Assembly: GCF_004138485.1 (NCBI RefSeq)
Contig: NZ_RYEV01000004.1
Span: 99,718-163,717, forward strand
DNA: 64,000 bases
Source: Peristeroidobacter soli
GTDB taxonomy: Bacteria; Pseudomonadota; Gammaproteobacteria; Steroidobacterales; Steroidobacteraceae
Direction: 5' to 3'
Under the pieces are notes generated by a model. That model had not been told where the DNA came from. It did not search any database and worked only from the letters and a program-made list of their open reading frames with translations. The translations under genes were made by a program, and so were the position numbers. Shown one piece after another: positions 8,685 to 20,890 of the stretch (position 1 is the first letter of the stretch; each line of letters starts with the position of its first letter).

Positions 8685-10019
8685 ATGCAGGCCGGCCCCA
8701 GTCTCGTGCGTCAGATCTCCGTGCGCCTGGTCGCGGCGGCGGTGCTGGTCTCGCTGATCGAGATCATCGGCGTGCTCGTGCTCTATTCCGGTCGACGCCC
8801 GAAGCTTGCGCTCGAGCTCGTGACCGCGCATGCGGACACCATCTACGAAGCGCTCAGCTCCAGCGATCCTCGCGGCAATCTCTCGAGAATCTCGCCACCG
8901 CGGGGCGCCGATGACTGGACGTTCGTCATTCACGACAGCGCCCGCAAGGTGATCTTCGAACAGCAACCCGACCATCCCGGAAGCTTTCAGGCGCTGCCCG
9001 AGCCCACCGATCACGACTGGACCCGGCTCGAGCACGACAGCAGTCCCGTGATTCTGTACGGCTCGCGCCATCTGCCCAACAACGCGTGGGTGACGATGGC
9101 GGTGAGCGGCGAGACGCTGCCGCTGTTCTGGCGGGTGTTCGTCCGCGAAGCCTGGACTCACGTCGTCGTGCCCGTGGCGCCCGTCACGATCCTCGTACTC
9201 CTGCTGAACGTTTACATCGTGCGGCGGATGCTGGCGCCGCTCGCCGCCTCCGCCGCCGAAGTCGATGCACTCGATCCCTCCCGAATGGAGACGCGCCTCA
9301 CCGTGCCGGCGACGCCGCGCGAAGTGCGAGCGCTGGTGCTCGCGATGAATCGCGCGCTGGACCGGCTCGAACAGGCGATGCAGACGCTCGAATCGTTCAC
9401 GGCGGATGCGGCTCACGAGATGCGCACGCCGCTGTCCATCCTGAAGCTGCGCGTCGAGGCGCTCGAGGCGGGCCCCGCGAAGAATGCGCTGCGCGAGGAC
9501 GTGTCCGCGATGACGCGCCTGGTGAACCAGATGCTGGATCTCGCGCAGGCGGACACGCTCGACTCGCAGATCACGCAGACGGTGGATCTTGCGACGCTCG
9601 CGCGCGATGTCGTCGAGCGCATGCTGCCGGTCGCGGTGGCGCGCGGCTGTGACATCGCGCTCATCGATCGAGGCGCTACGTCGGTGAAAGGTCATGCCGA
9701 GGCGCTCGCGCGCGTGCTCTCGAATCTCATCGACAACGCCATCGCCTACTCACCGAAGGACCGCAGCATCGATGTGATCGCAGGTCCCGGTGCGCGCCTC
9801 GTCGTTCGTGATCGCGGCCCGGGATTCTCGCCCGAGAGCGCGGCGCTGCTGTTCCGACGCTTCTGGCGAGGCGCCGGGCCCGGCCGTGCCGGCGCGGGCC
9901 TCGGGCTTGCGATCGCCCAGAGCATCCTCGCCCGACACGGCGCGACGATCACGGCCGACAACGCTGCCGACGGCGGCGCCATCTTTACGATTCAGTGGAC
10001 CAAAGAGAGCCAGACATGA
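8685..10019 (+). CDS. Sensor histidine kinase (QseC/PmrB-like)
   Basis: 444 aa inner-membrane kinase. One TM near residues 12-35, a periplasmic sensor of about 125 residues, and a second TM near 160-185 are followed by a HAMP-like linker. HisKA has the phosphoacceptor His near residue 244 (ADAAHEMRTPLS), and HATPase has NLIDNAIAYSP, RDRGPGFS and GAGLGLAIAQ boxes. Start ATG 8685 follows the regulator stop by 4 nt. Its stop overlaps the porin start as ATGA, so porin translation is coupled to this gene. The sensor domain is not one I recognise. Confidence 0.92.
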   Translation: MQAGPSLVRQISVRLVAAAVLVSLIEIIGVLVLYSGRRPKLALELVTAHADTIYEALSSSDPRGNLSRISPPRGADDWTFVIHDSARKVIFEQQPDHPGSFQALPEPTDHDWTRLEHDSSPVILYGSRHLPNNAWVTMAVSGETLPLFWRVFVREAWTHVVVPVAPVTILVLLLNVYIVRRMLAPLAASAAEVDALDPSRMETRLTVPATPREVRALVLAMNRALDRLEQAMQTLESFTADAAHEMRTPLSILKLRVEALEAGPAKNALREDVSAMTRLVNQMLDLAQADTLDSQITQTVDLATLARDVVERMLPVAVARGCDIALIDRGATSVKGHAEALARVLSNLIDNAIAYSPKDRSIDVIAGPGARLVVRDRGPGFSPESAALLFRRFWRGAGPGRAGAGLGLAIAQSILARHGATITADNAADGGAIFTIQWTKESQT

Positions 10020-11203
10020 GAACTGCGGGAGTGCCGGCGATGGTGGCGGCACTGGGATTGCCGATATTTGCAGACGCCGCCGAATCACCGGATGGCAATT
10101 CAGCGCTGTCCCTCGAGGCGGCCTACACGGGCGAGGTGTGGCGCAACTTCAGCGGCGGCGCGCGCCAGGATGGCACCTATCTCGACAACATCGACGTGAT
10201 CGCAACCCTCGATGCCGAACAGGCCTGGGGGTGGACCGGCACGACGTTTCTCGTCTCGGGCCTGCACAACAATCGACCGACGCTGTCGGATCGCATCGTT
10301 GGTGACATTCAGACGGTGAGCAACATCGATACGGAGGGCGCCACGCGCTTGTATGAAGCGTGGGTGGAGCGCGCATTCGAGACTGGCGCGATCAAGCTCG
10401 GTCTCATCGATCTGAACAGCGAGCTGGATGTAAACGAGACCGGCGCGCTGTTCATCAACAGCTCGCACGGCATCGGTCCGGATTTCAGCCAGGTCGGCGA
10501 GAACGGCCCGTCGATCTTTCCGATCACCGGCCTCGGCACCGTGATGCGCTGGGATGCGAGCGAGCGGTTGCAGATCCGTCTCGCGGCCTTCGAAGGCACG
10601 GTCGGCGACCCGACGCATCCTCGACGCACGACGGTCGATCTGGAGACGGACGAAGGCGCGCTGCTCGTGGGCGAGCTCACGGTGCATCCGAGCGATGAGA
10701 GTCGCGCCGTCGTCGGCGTGTGGCGCCATACCGGTCGCTCCACCGATTTCAGCGATGATGAGCTGCTGCATCGGAACGAGTCGCTTGGCGTGTATGCGCT
10801 GACCGAAGGTAAGTTACTCAGCCGCGGCGAGAGCGCGCTCTCGGGCTTCCTGCGCGTGGGCGTTGCGGACGCCGACGTGCATCAGATCTCCCGTTATATG
10901 GGCGCAGGGCTCGTGTGGTCGGGACCGATGCTCGCGGGGCCCGAGCGCGAGGAGCAATTGGGACTTGCGCTCGCCACCATCACCAACGGCAGTCCGTTCC
11001 TGCGCGCGCAGGCGGCGCAAGGCGCGGCCCACGATCGGCACGAGACGGCCGTCGAGCTGACCTATCGCGTGCAGGCGCTGTCGTGGCTCGCGCTTCAGCC
11101 GGACCTGCAATACATCATCAATCCCGGCACCGATCCGGGTCTGGACAACGCGTGGGTGGTGGGACTGCGATTCGAATTCAGCTGGAGCAACGAGCCGGGC
11201 TGA
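10016..11203 (+). CDS. OprB-type carbohydrate porin
   Basis: 395 aa. ATG 10016 overlaps the kinase stop and opens a signal peptide ending FADAAES. The body matches the carbohydrate-selective porin OprB family: an early AEQAWGWTGTTF strand, the LYEAWVERAF segment, GLIDLNSELDVNETGALFINSSHG, regularly spaced amphipathic strands, and a final aromatic strand GLRFEFSW typical of outer-membrane barrels recognised by the BAM complex. Placement in the two-component operon suggests the sensor reports a sugar-like or envelope signal and that this porin is part of the response. Confidence 0.82.
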   Translation: MRTAGVPAMVAALGLPIFADAAESPDGNSALSLEAAYTGEVWRNFSGGARQDGTYLDNIDVIATLDAEQAWGWTGTTFLVSGLHNNRPTLSDRIVGDIQTVSNIDTEGATRLYEAWVERAFETGAIKLGLIDLNSELDVNETGALFINSSHGIGPDFSQVGENGPSIFPITGLGTVMRWDASERLQIRLAAFEGTVGDPTHPRRTTVDLETDEGALLVGELTVHPSDESRAVVGVWRHTGRSTDFSDDELLHRNESLGVYALTEGKLLSRGESALSGFLRVGVADADVHQISRYMGAGLVWSGPMLAGPEREEQLGLALATITNGSPFLRAQAAQGAAHDRHETAVELTYRVQALSWLALQPDLQYIINPGTDPGLDNAWVVGLRFEFSWSNEPG

Positions 11204-11230
11204 CCGCCCGGCCCGGGAACAAACTCACGA

Positions 11231-12370
11231 TCAGGCGGCCGCGGTGGCCGCCTGTCGCTTGCGAGCCCGCTCTTCGACCTTGCGACGGTCCAGATACATC
11301 ATCCAGCCCGTGACCATGAAGAGCGGCAGCGCGAGGCTCGAGAGCATCAAGGCGATCGTGCCCACGAGGCCGAAGTAGCCGCCCTTGTGAATCGACAGCA
11401 TGCTCGCGATCAGTCGTGCGCCCGTCTGTTTCTCAGCATAGCGCTCGTGCGACAGGATCTGCGAGTCGGTCGGATCGATCTTGATCGTGTTCACGGCGGT
11501 CGCATGCGGCGCATCCGCCAGCAGGTACTGAATGCGCAGCGGCTCCTCTTCCTTCTTCGGAAAACGCACGGCGATATCGCCCAACGCCTGCGAGCCGGTC
11601 GCCTGTTCGAAGGAGACCCACACTTTCTCCACGTCGGGTGCCACGAACGGCTTGCCTTTCATCTGCTCCTCGACCGCGGGAGGCATGCCCGCCATCCATT
11701 TGAGCATGTCGCCGTACCAGGCGTACGCGAAATACAAGCCGGTCAGCGCGGAAAGTAACAACAGCGGCAGCACATACGTGCCGATGACCGCGTGCATGGA
11801 ATAGAGAAAGCCGCGACCGCGCAGTTTGCGATCGATCACGAACCAGGCACGCCAGTTGGTCGTCCGACGCGGCCAGCGCAGATACAGGCCCGTTGCAACC
11901 ATCGCCACCAGCAGGATCGCCGCGATGTCGATGATCCGGCGGCCCACGTACTCACCGGCGAGCCGATCGGTGATCAGGCCTCGATGCACCTCCTCGACGA
12001 TCTCGAAGAACTTCTCACCACGCGCACCGCCACTCAACCAGTCACCCGTGTAGGGATTCAGATAGCGCACGGTCTCGGAGGGGCCGGTCAGAAACAGCAC
12101 CCGCACGGCGCCATCGCTCGCGCCCGGCACGGTCATCGTGCGCACGCTCGCCCCCAGACGCTGCGCCTCGGTCTGCGCGCGCGCATAGAGCGCCGGCATC
12201 GTGAGCCGCTCGCCCTTCGCCTCCACGGTGCGCGCATCGGCGTTCAATGCCGCGAGGATGGGATCCTGGAAGGACATCATCGCGCCGGTCAGCCCCATGA
12301 GGGCCAGCAAAACGCCGATGGTGATACCGATCAGCCAGTGGGCCTGAAACCAGAACCTGCTTTTAGCCAT
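11231..12370 (-). CDS. PepSY-associated TM protein
   Basis: 379 aa inner-membrane protein of the PepSY_TM family. Four hydrophobic segments: near the N-terminus (HWLIGITIGVLLALMGLTG), two in the middle (IIDIAAILLVAMVATGLYLRW and the LLLLSALTGLYFAYA region), and one near the C-terminus. PepSY-like periplasmic regions lie between. Members are often tied to ferric-siderophore reduction next to TonB receptors, but none is adjacent here, so the role is open. ATG 12370 is preferred over a GTG four codons upstream; no clear ribosome site is visible for either. Convergent with the porin, 27 nt between stops. Confidence 0.82.
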   Translation of the reverse strand: MAKSRFWFQAHWLIGITIGVLLALMGLTGAMMSFQDPILAALNADARTVEAKGERLTMPALYARAQTEAQRLGASVRTMTVPGASDGAVRVLFLTGPSETVRYLNPYTGDWLSGGARGEKFFEIVEEVHRGLITDRLAGEYVGRRIIDIAAILLVAMVATGLYLRWPRRTTNWRAWFVIDRKLRGRGFLYSMHAVIGTYVLPLLLLSALTGLYFAYAWYGDMLKWMAGMPPAVEEQMKGKPFVAPDVEKVWVSFEQATGSQALGDIAVRFPKKEEEPLRIQYLLADAPHATAVNTIKIDPTDSQILSHERYAEKQTGARLIASMLSIHKGGYFGLVGTIALMLSSLALPLFMVTGWMMYLDRRKVEERARKRQAATAAA

Positions 12371-12743
12371 GAACGTGCGCACGAAAGAAGAAGGAAAACG
12401 GCGGCCAGCCTAGCCCGTACGGGCTGACAGAGACCTGACACGGGGTGCGAATTTCCACTGAAAAACGGCCCTCCGATGTAACGAATTGTGCCGGGCTGCT
12501 TTGCGGAGAGGCGCCTCCGTCACATCGTCGGCCGCCAGCGGCGTCGCTGCGCAGGCGCGGCGGTTCATGACAGGGTTTCTGACAGCGCCGTAAGGTTCAA
12601 CCTCTTGTAATTCAAAAAGTTGCAATCACTTAGTGCCTCATCGCACGGCCTCTGTAGAATGGCGTGCAAAGGCGTTTTCGATCTGCAACTCGCGGCGCGG
12701 AACGCGGTCCAACTGGACGATATTCCTGGAGGAGTCGAAAGTC
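12371..12743. other. 373-nt divergent intergenic region
   Basis: Separates the PepSY and YccA-like genes. A TAGAAT (12655-12660) could be a -10 element for the rightward gene, but no convincing -35 sits at the right distance. No ORF or structured RNA is apparent. Confidence 0.4.
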
Positions 12744-13418
12744 ATGGCGTCTTATCCGAGCTCTGTCGCAAGTACCACGCGCGGCTCAGCGCTTGCGACC
12801 AACAAAGTTCTTCGCAACACCTATCTGTTGCTGGCCGCCACGCTCGGCTTCAGCGCGCTGACCGCAGGCGTCGCGATGGTGTTGAACCTCGCCCCGATCA
12901 GCCCGTGGATCACATTGATCGTCTACTTCGGCCTGTTGTTCGGCGTCGCCAAGACCGAGAACAGCTCCTGGGGTCTGCTGTTCATCTTCCTGTTGACCGG
13001 CTTCCTGGGCTTCACGCTCGGCCCCATCGTCAATGCCTATCTGAAGTTCCTGCCGAACGGCGCGCAGGTCGTGACCACGGCACTCGGCATCACTGCCGCG
13101 ACGTTCGTGGGCCTCTCGGCGTATGCGATCAAGAGCGAGCGCGACTTCAGCTTCATGGGCGGCTTCCTCACGGTGGGCATCATCGGTGCCTTCCTGCTGG
13201 GTCTGGTCGCGATGATCTTCCAGCTCTCGACGCTGTCGCTGGTCGTCTCCGGCGTGTTCGTGATCGCGATGGCGGGCATGATGCTGTATCAGACCAGCGC
13301 CATCATCCATGGCGGGGAGACCAACTACATCCGCGCGACGCTGACGCTGTATGTGAGCATCTACAACATGTTCATGAGCCTGCTGCACCTGTTGGGCGCG
13401 GCTTCCAGCGACGACTGA
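12744..13418 (+). CDS. YccA / Bax inhibitor-1 family membrane protein
   Basis: 224 aa with seven hydrophobic segments and the acidic C-terminal end typical of the Bax inhibitor-1/YccA (TMBIM) family. ATG 12744 is chosen for the perfect GGAGGAG at 12728-12734 and because the family begins just before the first TM (RNTYLLLAATLGFSA). In E. coli YccA modulates FtsH proteolysis of membrane proteins; other relatives are pH-sensitive calcium leaks. The conserved segments SAYAIKSERDFSFMGGFL and YVSIYNMFMSLLHLLG are seen. Monocistronic, ended by a very strong terminator. Confidence 0.9.
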   Translation: MASYPSSVASTTRGSALATNKVLRNTYLLLAATLGFSALTAGVAMVLNLAPISPWITLIVYFGLLFGVAKTENSSWGLLFIFLLTGFLGFTLGPIVNAYLKFLPNGAQVVTTALGITAATFVGLSAYAIKSERDFSFMGGFLTVGIIGAFLLGLVAMIFQLSTLSLVVSGVFVIAMAGMMLYQTSAIIHGGETNYIRATLTLYVSIYNMFMSLLHLLGAASSDD

Positions 13419-13443
13419 TCGGATTGTCAGAGTCTGAAACGAC

Positions 13444-13476
13444 AAAGGGCGCTGCCACCGGCAGCGCCCTTTTTGT
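13444..13476. terminator. Bidirectional terminator between yccA-like gene and serS
   Basis: Perfect 13-bp stem (13444-13456 with 13460-13472) and a 3-nt loop, flanked by T runs on the plus strand and AAA on the other side. It serves two convergent genes. Confidence 0.92.
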
Positions 13477-13496
13477 TTGCTCGCGAGCCGCGCGAC

Positions 13497-14813
<1,317 letters not shown>

Positions 14814-14867
14814 CTAGCACTGAAGCGTGTTATCGCCGCTGTATGGCGCTGGCCGGGCCGCAGGCCG

Positions 14868-16151
14868 CTATTTCTTGCGCCGGGCCAGGGCCTCGGCAAT
14901 CTTGATTTCCATGCCCCGGGGCACGGGCTGGTAGTACTGACGCGGCTCCATGCCTTCGGGAAAGTAGTTCTCGCCGGTCGCGTACGCATCGGGCTCATCA
15001 TGGGCGTACCGATAGTCCTTGCCGTACCCCAAGGACTTCATCAGTTTGGTGGGTGCATTCCGCAGGTGCAACGGCACATCGAGCGAGCCCAGGGCTTTCG
15101 CATCCTGCATGGCCTCGCCGAACGCCTTGTACACAGCATTGCTCTTCGCCGCGCAGGCGAGGAACACGACCGCCTGCGCGATCGCGAGCTCTCCTTCCGG
15201 CGAGCCGAGCCGCTCGAACACCTCGCAGGCTTCCAGCGCCAGCGTATGCCCGCGAGGATCGGCGAGACCGATGTCCTCCGCGGCCATTCGCAGCACCCGG
15301 CGCGCGAGGTACCGCGGATCGCAGCCGCCATCCAGCATTCGACACAGCCAGTACAGCGCCGCATCCGGATCGCTGCCGCGTACCGATTTATGCAGCGCCG
15401 AGATCTGGTCGTAGAACGCCTCGCCCTGCTTGTCGAAACGTCGCAATCCGCCCGAGGCGACTTCGTTCGCGATGGCCTCGGTGATCATCGGTGGCGTGCC
15501 ATCGCTCGCAAGGTCAATCGCAAGCTCGAGCATATTGAGCGAGCGGCGCGCATCGCCGTCCGCCGCCTTCGCCATCAACTCGAGCGCACGCTCTTCCGCG
15601 CCCGGCGCGCCGGGCTGTCTGGCGAGCGCTCGATCCAGCACCTGCCGGATGTCCGTTTCGGTCAGCGAGCGCAGCACATAGACACGCGCGCGCGAGAGCA
15701 ACGCGTTGTTCAATTCGAATGAAGGATTCTCGGTGGTGGCGCCGACGAACACGAAGGTGCCGTCCTCGACCCACGGCAGGAACGCATCCTGCTGCGATTT
15801 GTTGAATCGATGCACCTCATCCAGAAACAGCACCGTGCGACGGCCCGCGCGGCGTGCCTCCGCGGCCTGTTCGGCGGCGGCGCGAATGTCTTTTACCCCA
15901 GCCATCACTGCCGAGAGCGCGATGAACTGCGCATCGCACTGGGCAGCGACGAGACGGGCGAGCGTGGTCTTGCCGGTGCCGGGCGGCCCCCACAGGATCA
16001 TCGAATGTAGATGCCCACCTTCGAGCATGCGTCGCAGCGGCTTGCCGGGGCCGAACAGATGGGTCTGTCCGATATAGTCCTCGAGCGATGCCGGGCGCAT
16101 GCGATCCGCGAGCGGTCGCGCGTCGATGGCATCCTCGAACGGCAGATTCAC
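14868..16151 (-). CDS. rarA: Replication-associated recombination protein A (AAA+ ATPase)
   Basis: 427 aa, homologue of RarA/MgsA/WRNIP1, which acts at stalled replication forks together with SSB. Walker A LWGPPGTGKTTL, Walker B VLFLDEVHRFNK, sensor GATTENPSFELN, and the C-terminal tetramer domain with the family segment KSNAVYKAFGEAM. The reading frame stays open far upstream, but GTG 16151 is chosen because it overlaps the VanZ-like stop as GTGA and yields the usual N-terminus before PLADRMRP. Confidence 0.95.
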   Translation of the reverse strand: MNLPFEDAIDARPLADRMRPASLEDYIGQTHLFGPGKPLRRMLEGGHLHSMILWGPPGTGKTTLARLVAAQCDAQFIALSAVMAGVKDIRAAAEQAAEARRAGRRTVLFLDEVHRFNKSQQDAFLPWVEDGTFVFVGATTENPSFELNNALLSRARVYVLRSLTETDIRQVLDRALARQPGAPGAEERALELMAKAADGDARRSLNMLELAIDLASDGTPPMITEAIANEVASGGLRRFDKQGEAFYDQISALHKSVRGSDPDAALYWLCRMLDGGCDPRYLARRVLRMAAEDIGLADPRGHTLALEACEVFERLGSPEGELAIAQAVVFLACAAKSNAVYKAFGEAMQDAKALGSLDVPLHLRNAPTKLMKSLGYGKDYRYAHDEPDAYATGENYFPEGMEPRQYYQPVPRGMEIKIAEALARRKK

Positions 16152-16561
16152 GGCTTCTGAGTCCCGGTCACGCGCGATCCCACCAGCGATTCCAGACGCT
16201 GCGCCCAGCCCCCCAGGAACCACCAGCACAGCAGCAGGCCCGCGACGATACCGGTGCCGTTGGCGAATACATCGTTCACGTCCGCCTGACGTCCCAGCCC
16301 CATGGCGCCCTGCGCGAACTCGATCAGTATGCCCATGACGAGCAGGCCGATGCCAATGACCCAGTAGCGCGTGCGTGGATAGATGCCGGCGAACCAGCAC
16401 GAGAGCAGCAGATAGCAAATGAAATGCTCGGACTTGTCGCTCAGGCTCGGCGGCTGTGGCAGCTGACTGGAGGGCACCAGGCACACGATGATGGCGAGCG
16501 TGATGGCGAGCCAGCCCAGGCCCAGCCACAGGCGCGGAAATCTCAACGGCAACATGACCAT
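16148..16561 (-). CDS. Small VanZ-like membrane protein
   Basis: 137 aa with four hydrophobic segments. SLSDKSEHFICYLLLS near residues 40-55 and the IEFAQGAMGLGRQADVNDV stretch near 84-102 are the conserved parts of VanZ-like domains. The substrate or function is unknown in most bacteria; VanZ itself gives low-level teicoplanin resistance. ATG 16561 overlaps the lolA stop (TGATG) and its stop overlaps the rarA start (GTGA), so translation of lolA-vanZ-rarA is coupled. TTG 16564 and ATG 16555 are alternatives. Confidence 0.75.
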   Translation of the reverse strand: MVMLPLRFPRLWLGLGWLAITLAIIVCLVPSSQLPQPPSLSDKSEHFICYLLLSCWFAGIYPRTRYWVIGIGLLVMGILIEFAQGAMGLGRQADVNDVFANGTGIVAGLLLCWWFLGGWAQRLESLVGSRVTGTQKP

Positions 16562-17196
16562 CAATTCCTGGAGGTATCGCCGATCACGTCGGCACCAGGC
16601 GGCACAGTAAAGGTGAATCGTGACGGATCGAGGGCAGGATTGCGTTCCAATTGTGCGAATTCCAGATTGGTGGTCTGACCGAGCTTGTCGGCCAGCTGCA
16701 TGAACTTGAGCGTATTGCCCTCAAACCCCAGGCGCACCCATTTGAAATCGGTGTCATCGCGCTTGGGCTCCAGGCGCACCCAGAACACCTGGGCTTCCTG
16801 AGCGGTCTGCGTGACGTTGAAGTTGTCCTGCAGATTGCCCTGACCACTGAGCAGCATGGCGGGCGTCGCCGACAGGGTGTCATCCAGCTTGCGCACCGTG
16901 ACCTGTTCGAGATCCGCGTCGTACAGCCAGATGCGTGCGCCATCGGCGACGATGACCTGCTCGTTGGGATCGCGATAATCCCAGCGGAACCGGTCGGGCC
17001 GGCGGATCGCGAGCGTGCCGCTCGCCTGCTCGACGGTGAGCCCGTTGCGATCGGTGAGCGTTTGCTTGAACTGCGCCTGCAACGATTGCAGACCTTGCAG
17101 AAAGCCTTCGACTCTCTGCCGGCCCGCGGCCGGATCGGAAGCCGCGAGCGTCACCTGCGCGAGCATCGTCAGCAGCAACAACGAGAAACGTTTCAT
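16561..17196 (-). CDS. lolA: Outer-membrane lipoprotein carrier LolA
   Basis: 211 aa periplasmic chaperone that carries lipoproteins from LolCDE to LolB. ATG 17196 follows the ftsK stop by 4 nt and opens a signal peptide (MKRFSLLLLTMLAQVTLAA). The LolA fold is recognisable by LQSLQAQFKQTL, GTLAIRRPDRFRWDY, DGARIWLYDADLEQVTVRKL and the closing PSRFTFTVPPGADVI. The ftsK-lolA-rarA order is the standard gammaproteobacterial one. Confidence 0.95.
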   Translation of the reverse strand: MKRFSLLLLTMLAQVTLAASDPAAGRQRVEGFLQGLQSLQAQFKQTLTDRNGLTVEQASGTLAIRRPDRFRWDYRDPNEQVIVADGARIWLYDADLEQVTVRKLDDTLSATPAMLLSGQGNLQDNFNVTQTAQEAQVFWVRLEPKRDDTDFKWVRLGFEGNTLKFMQLADKLGQTTNLEFAQLERNPALDPSRFTFTVPPGADVIGDTSRN

Positions 17197-17200
17197 CGTC

Positions 17201-19522
17201 CTACTCTTCGATTGGCGGCGGCGCCAGCACTTCTCGGGAACCATTGGACTGCAGCGGACCGACCAGACCGGCTGCCTCCATGGTCTCGATCATGCGCGCG
17301 GCGCGGTTGTAACCAATCTTGAGCCGGCGCTGCACGCCGGAGATCGAGGCCTTGCGCGATTCGACCACGATCTTCACGGCCTGGTCGTACAGCGGATCGG
17401 ACTCGGCATCGCCTCCCTCGCCGCCTTCGCCGCCCTCCTCGTCCTCTCCCTTCAGACCCGGAATCGGCGTGGAAGGTCCCTTCAAAATCTCATCGACGTA
17501 GGTCGGCGGCGAAGAGCCCTTCAGGCTGCCGACGACCCGATGGACTTCGGCATCCGAGACGAACGCACCATGCACGCGCACCGGCACCGAGGTGCCCGGC
17601 TGCAGGAACAACATGTCGCCGTGACCGAGCAGCGCCTCGGCGCCCATCTGATCCAGGATGGTGCGCGAGTCGACTTTCGCCGACACCTGGAAGGCGATAC
17701 GCGTGGGAATGTTTGCTTTGATCAGGCCGGTGATCACGTCCACCGACGGACGTTGCGTGGCGAGGATCAGGTGGATGCCCGAGGCACGCGCCTTTTGCGC
17801 CAGACGGGCGATCAGCTCTTCGACCTTCTTGCCGACGATCATCATCATGTCGGCCAGCTCATCGACGATGACCACGATGAACGGCAAGGGCTCCAGGAAC
17901 GGCACTTCGTTCGGATCGCCTTCGGGACCGAGCATCTTCAGCAGCAGCGGATCGCGGATCGGCGTCTTGGCCTCCTGCGCTTCCTTGATCTTGCGATTGC
18001 AGCCGGCGAGATTTCGCACGCCGAGCGCGGCCATCGTTTGATAGCGACGCTCCATCTCGGCCACGCACCAGCGCAGCGCGTTGGCGGCTTCCTTCATGTC
18101 GGTCACGACCGGTGCGAGCAGATGCGGGATGCCTTCGTACACCGAGAGCTCCAGCATCTTCGGATCGATCATGATCAGCCGCACGTGCTCGGCCGAGGCC
18201 TTGTAGAGCAGCGACAGCACCATCGCGTTGACCGCGGTGGACTTACCCGAGCCGGTCGTACCGCCGACCAGCAGGTGGGGCATGCGAGCGAGGTCCGCGC
18301 ACATCGGACCGCCGCTGATGTCCTTGCCCAGCACCAGCGCAAGCGGCGAGGACATGTCGTCGTACGCCTTGGACTTGATGATCTCGCCCAACGTGACGAT
18401 CTCGCGCTTCTCGTTGGGAATCTCCAGGCCCACGGTCGATTTGCCGGGAATGACTTCCACGACGCGCACGCTGATCGCGGACAACGCACGCGCGAGGTCT
18501 TTCGCGAGATTCGTGATCTGGCTGACCTTCACACCCGTGCCGAGACTCAGCTCGAATCGCGTGATCACAGGGCCGGGATTGACCGCCACGACCTCGGCCT
18601 CGACGCCGAAGTCCTTCAGCTTGATCTCGACCAGACGCGACATGGCCTCGAGCGCCTCGGACGAATAGCCCTGCTGCTTCGGCGGCGGGTCATCGAGCAG
18701 CGACAGCGGCGGCAGCTCCTTCGACTGCGGCGCCTCGAACAGCGCGACCTGACGCTCCTTCTCGACGCGCTCGCTCTTCTCGACTTTCGGCGCGACCGGC
18801 TCGATCTTCGGCGGCGGCCGCGCCGCGACGCGCTTCTTCTCTTCGCGAATGACTTCGCTGCGCGCCTCCTTCACCTCGCGGCCTTGTTTGATCTCGCGCG
18901 CGGTGTTGAGCCGGCCGGAGAGCCATTCGAACGCACGCAGCGTCGCGCGGCCCGTGACATCCATCACCTGGATCCACGAATGACCGATGAAGAGCGACAC
19001 GCCCGCGAGCCACAGGGCGAGCAGCATCAGCGTCGCGCCGAGGAAGGACAGGCCGGAGTCCAGACCATGCCCGACCAGCGAGCCCAGCACGCCGCCGGCG
19101 GAGTCGGGGTAGCTGCGAATGGTGAAATGCAGGCTCGCAAGGCCGCAGCTGGTGGCGAGCGTCAGCAGGAAGCCCGCGCCTCGAAACGCGAGCGTCGCGC
19201 GCGACTGTGCATCGTCCTTGCTGCGATCCCGATACAGCAGCCAGCCGGCGAAGCCGATCATCACCGGGAACAGGAACGCGGGCGCGCCGAACAGCAGCAC
19301 CAGCAGGCCCGCCATGTGCGCGCCCAGCGGTCCGATGACGTTGGCGATCGGCCCGGGCTCGCCGGTCGTCGCGAACGACGGATCGTGGCGGTCGTAGGTG
19401 GTCAGCGCCGCGAGCACGATCAGCGCGAGCGCGCCGAAGACCCACAGGGCCCCCTCGCGCAACGAGCGCACGACCGTGGACGCCAACCCCATTCCCTCGC
19501 GAGCGTCAGCCCTGCTGGCCAA
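17201..19522 (-). CDS. ftsK: DNA translocase FtsK
   Basis: 773 aa septal DNA pump that clears the chromosome terminus and activates XerCD at dif. Four or five N-terminal TMs (about residues 20-175), a fairly short charged linker (about 180-275), then the alpha/beta motor domain with Walker [17 protein letters not shown] and Walker [15 protein letters not shown]. The C-terminal gamma winged helix ([21 protein letters not shown]) reads KOPS sequences. First gene of the ftsK-lolA-vanZ-rarA operon. Confidence 0.96.
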   Translation of the reverse strand: MASRADAREGMGLASTVVRSLREGALWVFGALALIVLAALTTYDRHDPSFATTGEPGPIANVIGPLGAHMAGLLVLLFGAPAFLFPVMIGFAGWLLYRDRSKDDAQSRATLAFRGAGFLLTLATSCGLASLHFTIRSYPDSAGGVLGSLVGHGLDSGLSFLGATLMLLALWLAGVSLFIGHSWIQVMDVTGRATLRAFEWLSGRLNTAREIKQGREVKEARSEVIREEKKRVAARPPPKIEPVAPKVEKSERVEKERQVALFEAPQSKELPPLSLLDDPPPKQQGYSSEALEAMSRLVEIKLKDFGVEAEVVAVNPGPVITRFELSLGTGVKVSQITNLAKDLARALSAISVRVVEVIPGKSTVGLEIPNEKREIVTLGEIIKSKAYDDMSSPLALVLGKDISGGPMCADLARMPHLLVGGTTGSGKSTAVNAMVLSLLYKASAEHVRLIMIDPKMLELSVYEGIPHLLAPVVTDMKEAANALRWCVAEMERRYQTMAALGVRNLAGCNRKIKEAQEAKTPIRDPLLLKMLGPEGDPNEVPFLEPLPFIVVIVDELADMMMIVGKKVEELIARLAQKARASGIHLILATQRPSVDVITGLIKANIPTRIAFQVSAKVDSRTILDQMGAEALLGHGDMLFLQPGTSVPVRVHGAFVSDAEVHRVVGSLKGSSPPTYVDEILKGPSTPIPGLKGEDEEGGEGGEGGDAESDPLYDQAVKIVVESRKASISGVQRRLKIGYNRAARMIETMEAAGLVGPLQSNGSREVLAPPPIEE

Positions 19523-20815
<1,293 letters not shown>

Positions 20816-20890
20816 GCCGGGCGCGCTCGTGGTGAGGAGCGCCTCGTTCGCGGGGCACTCTCTCGCCTGATCGGTAAGATCAGCAAAGCA

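Noticed and set aside
16152..16529. N-terminal extension of rarA
   Set aside because: It is antisense-free but runs through the VanZ-like gene in another frame, without homology; GTG 16151 with GTGA overlap fits the family length.
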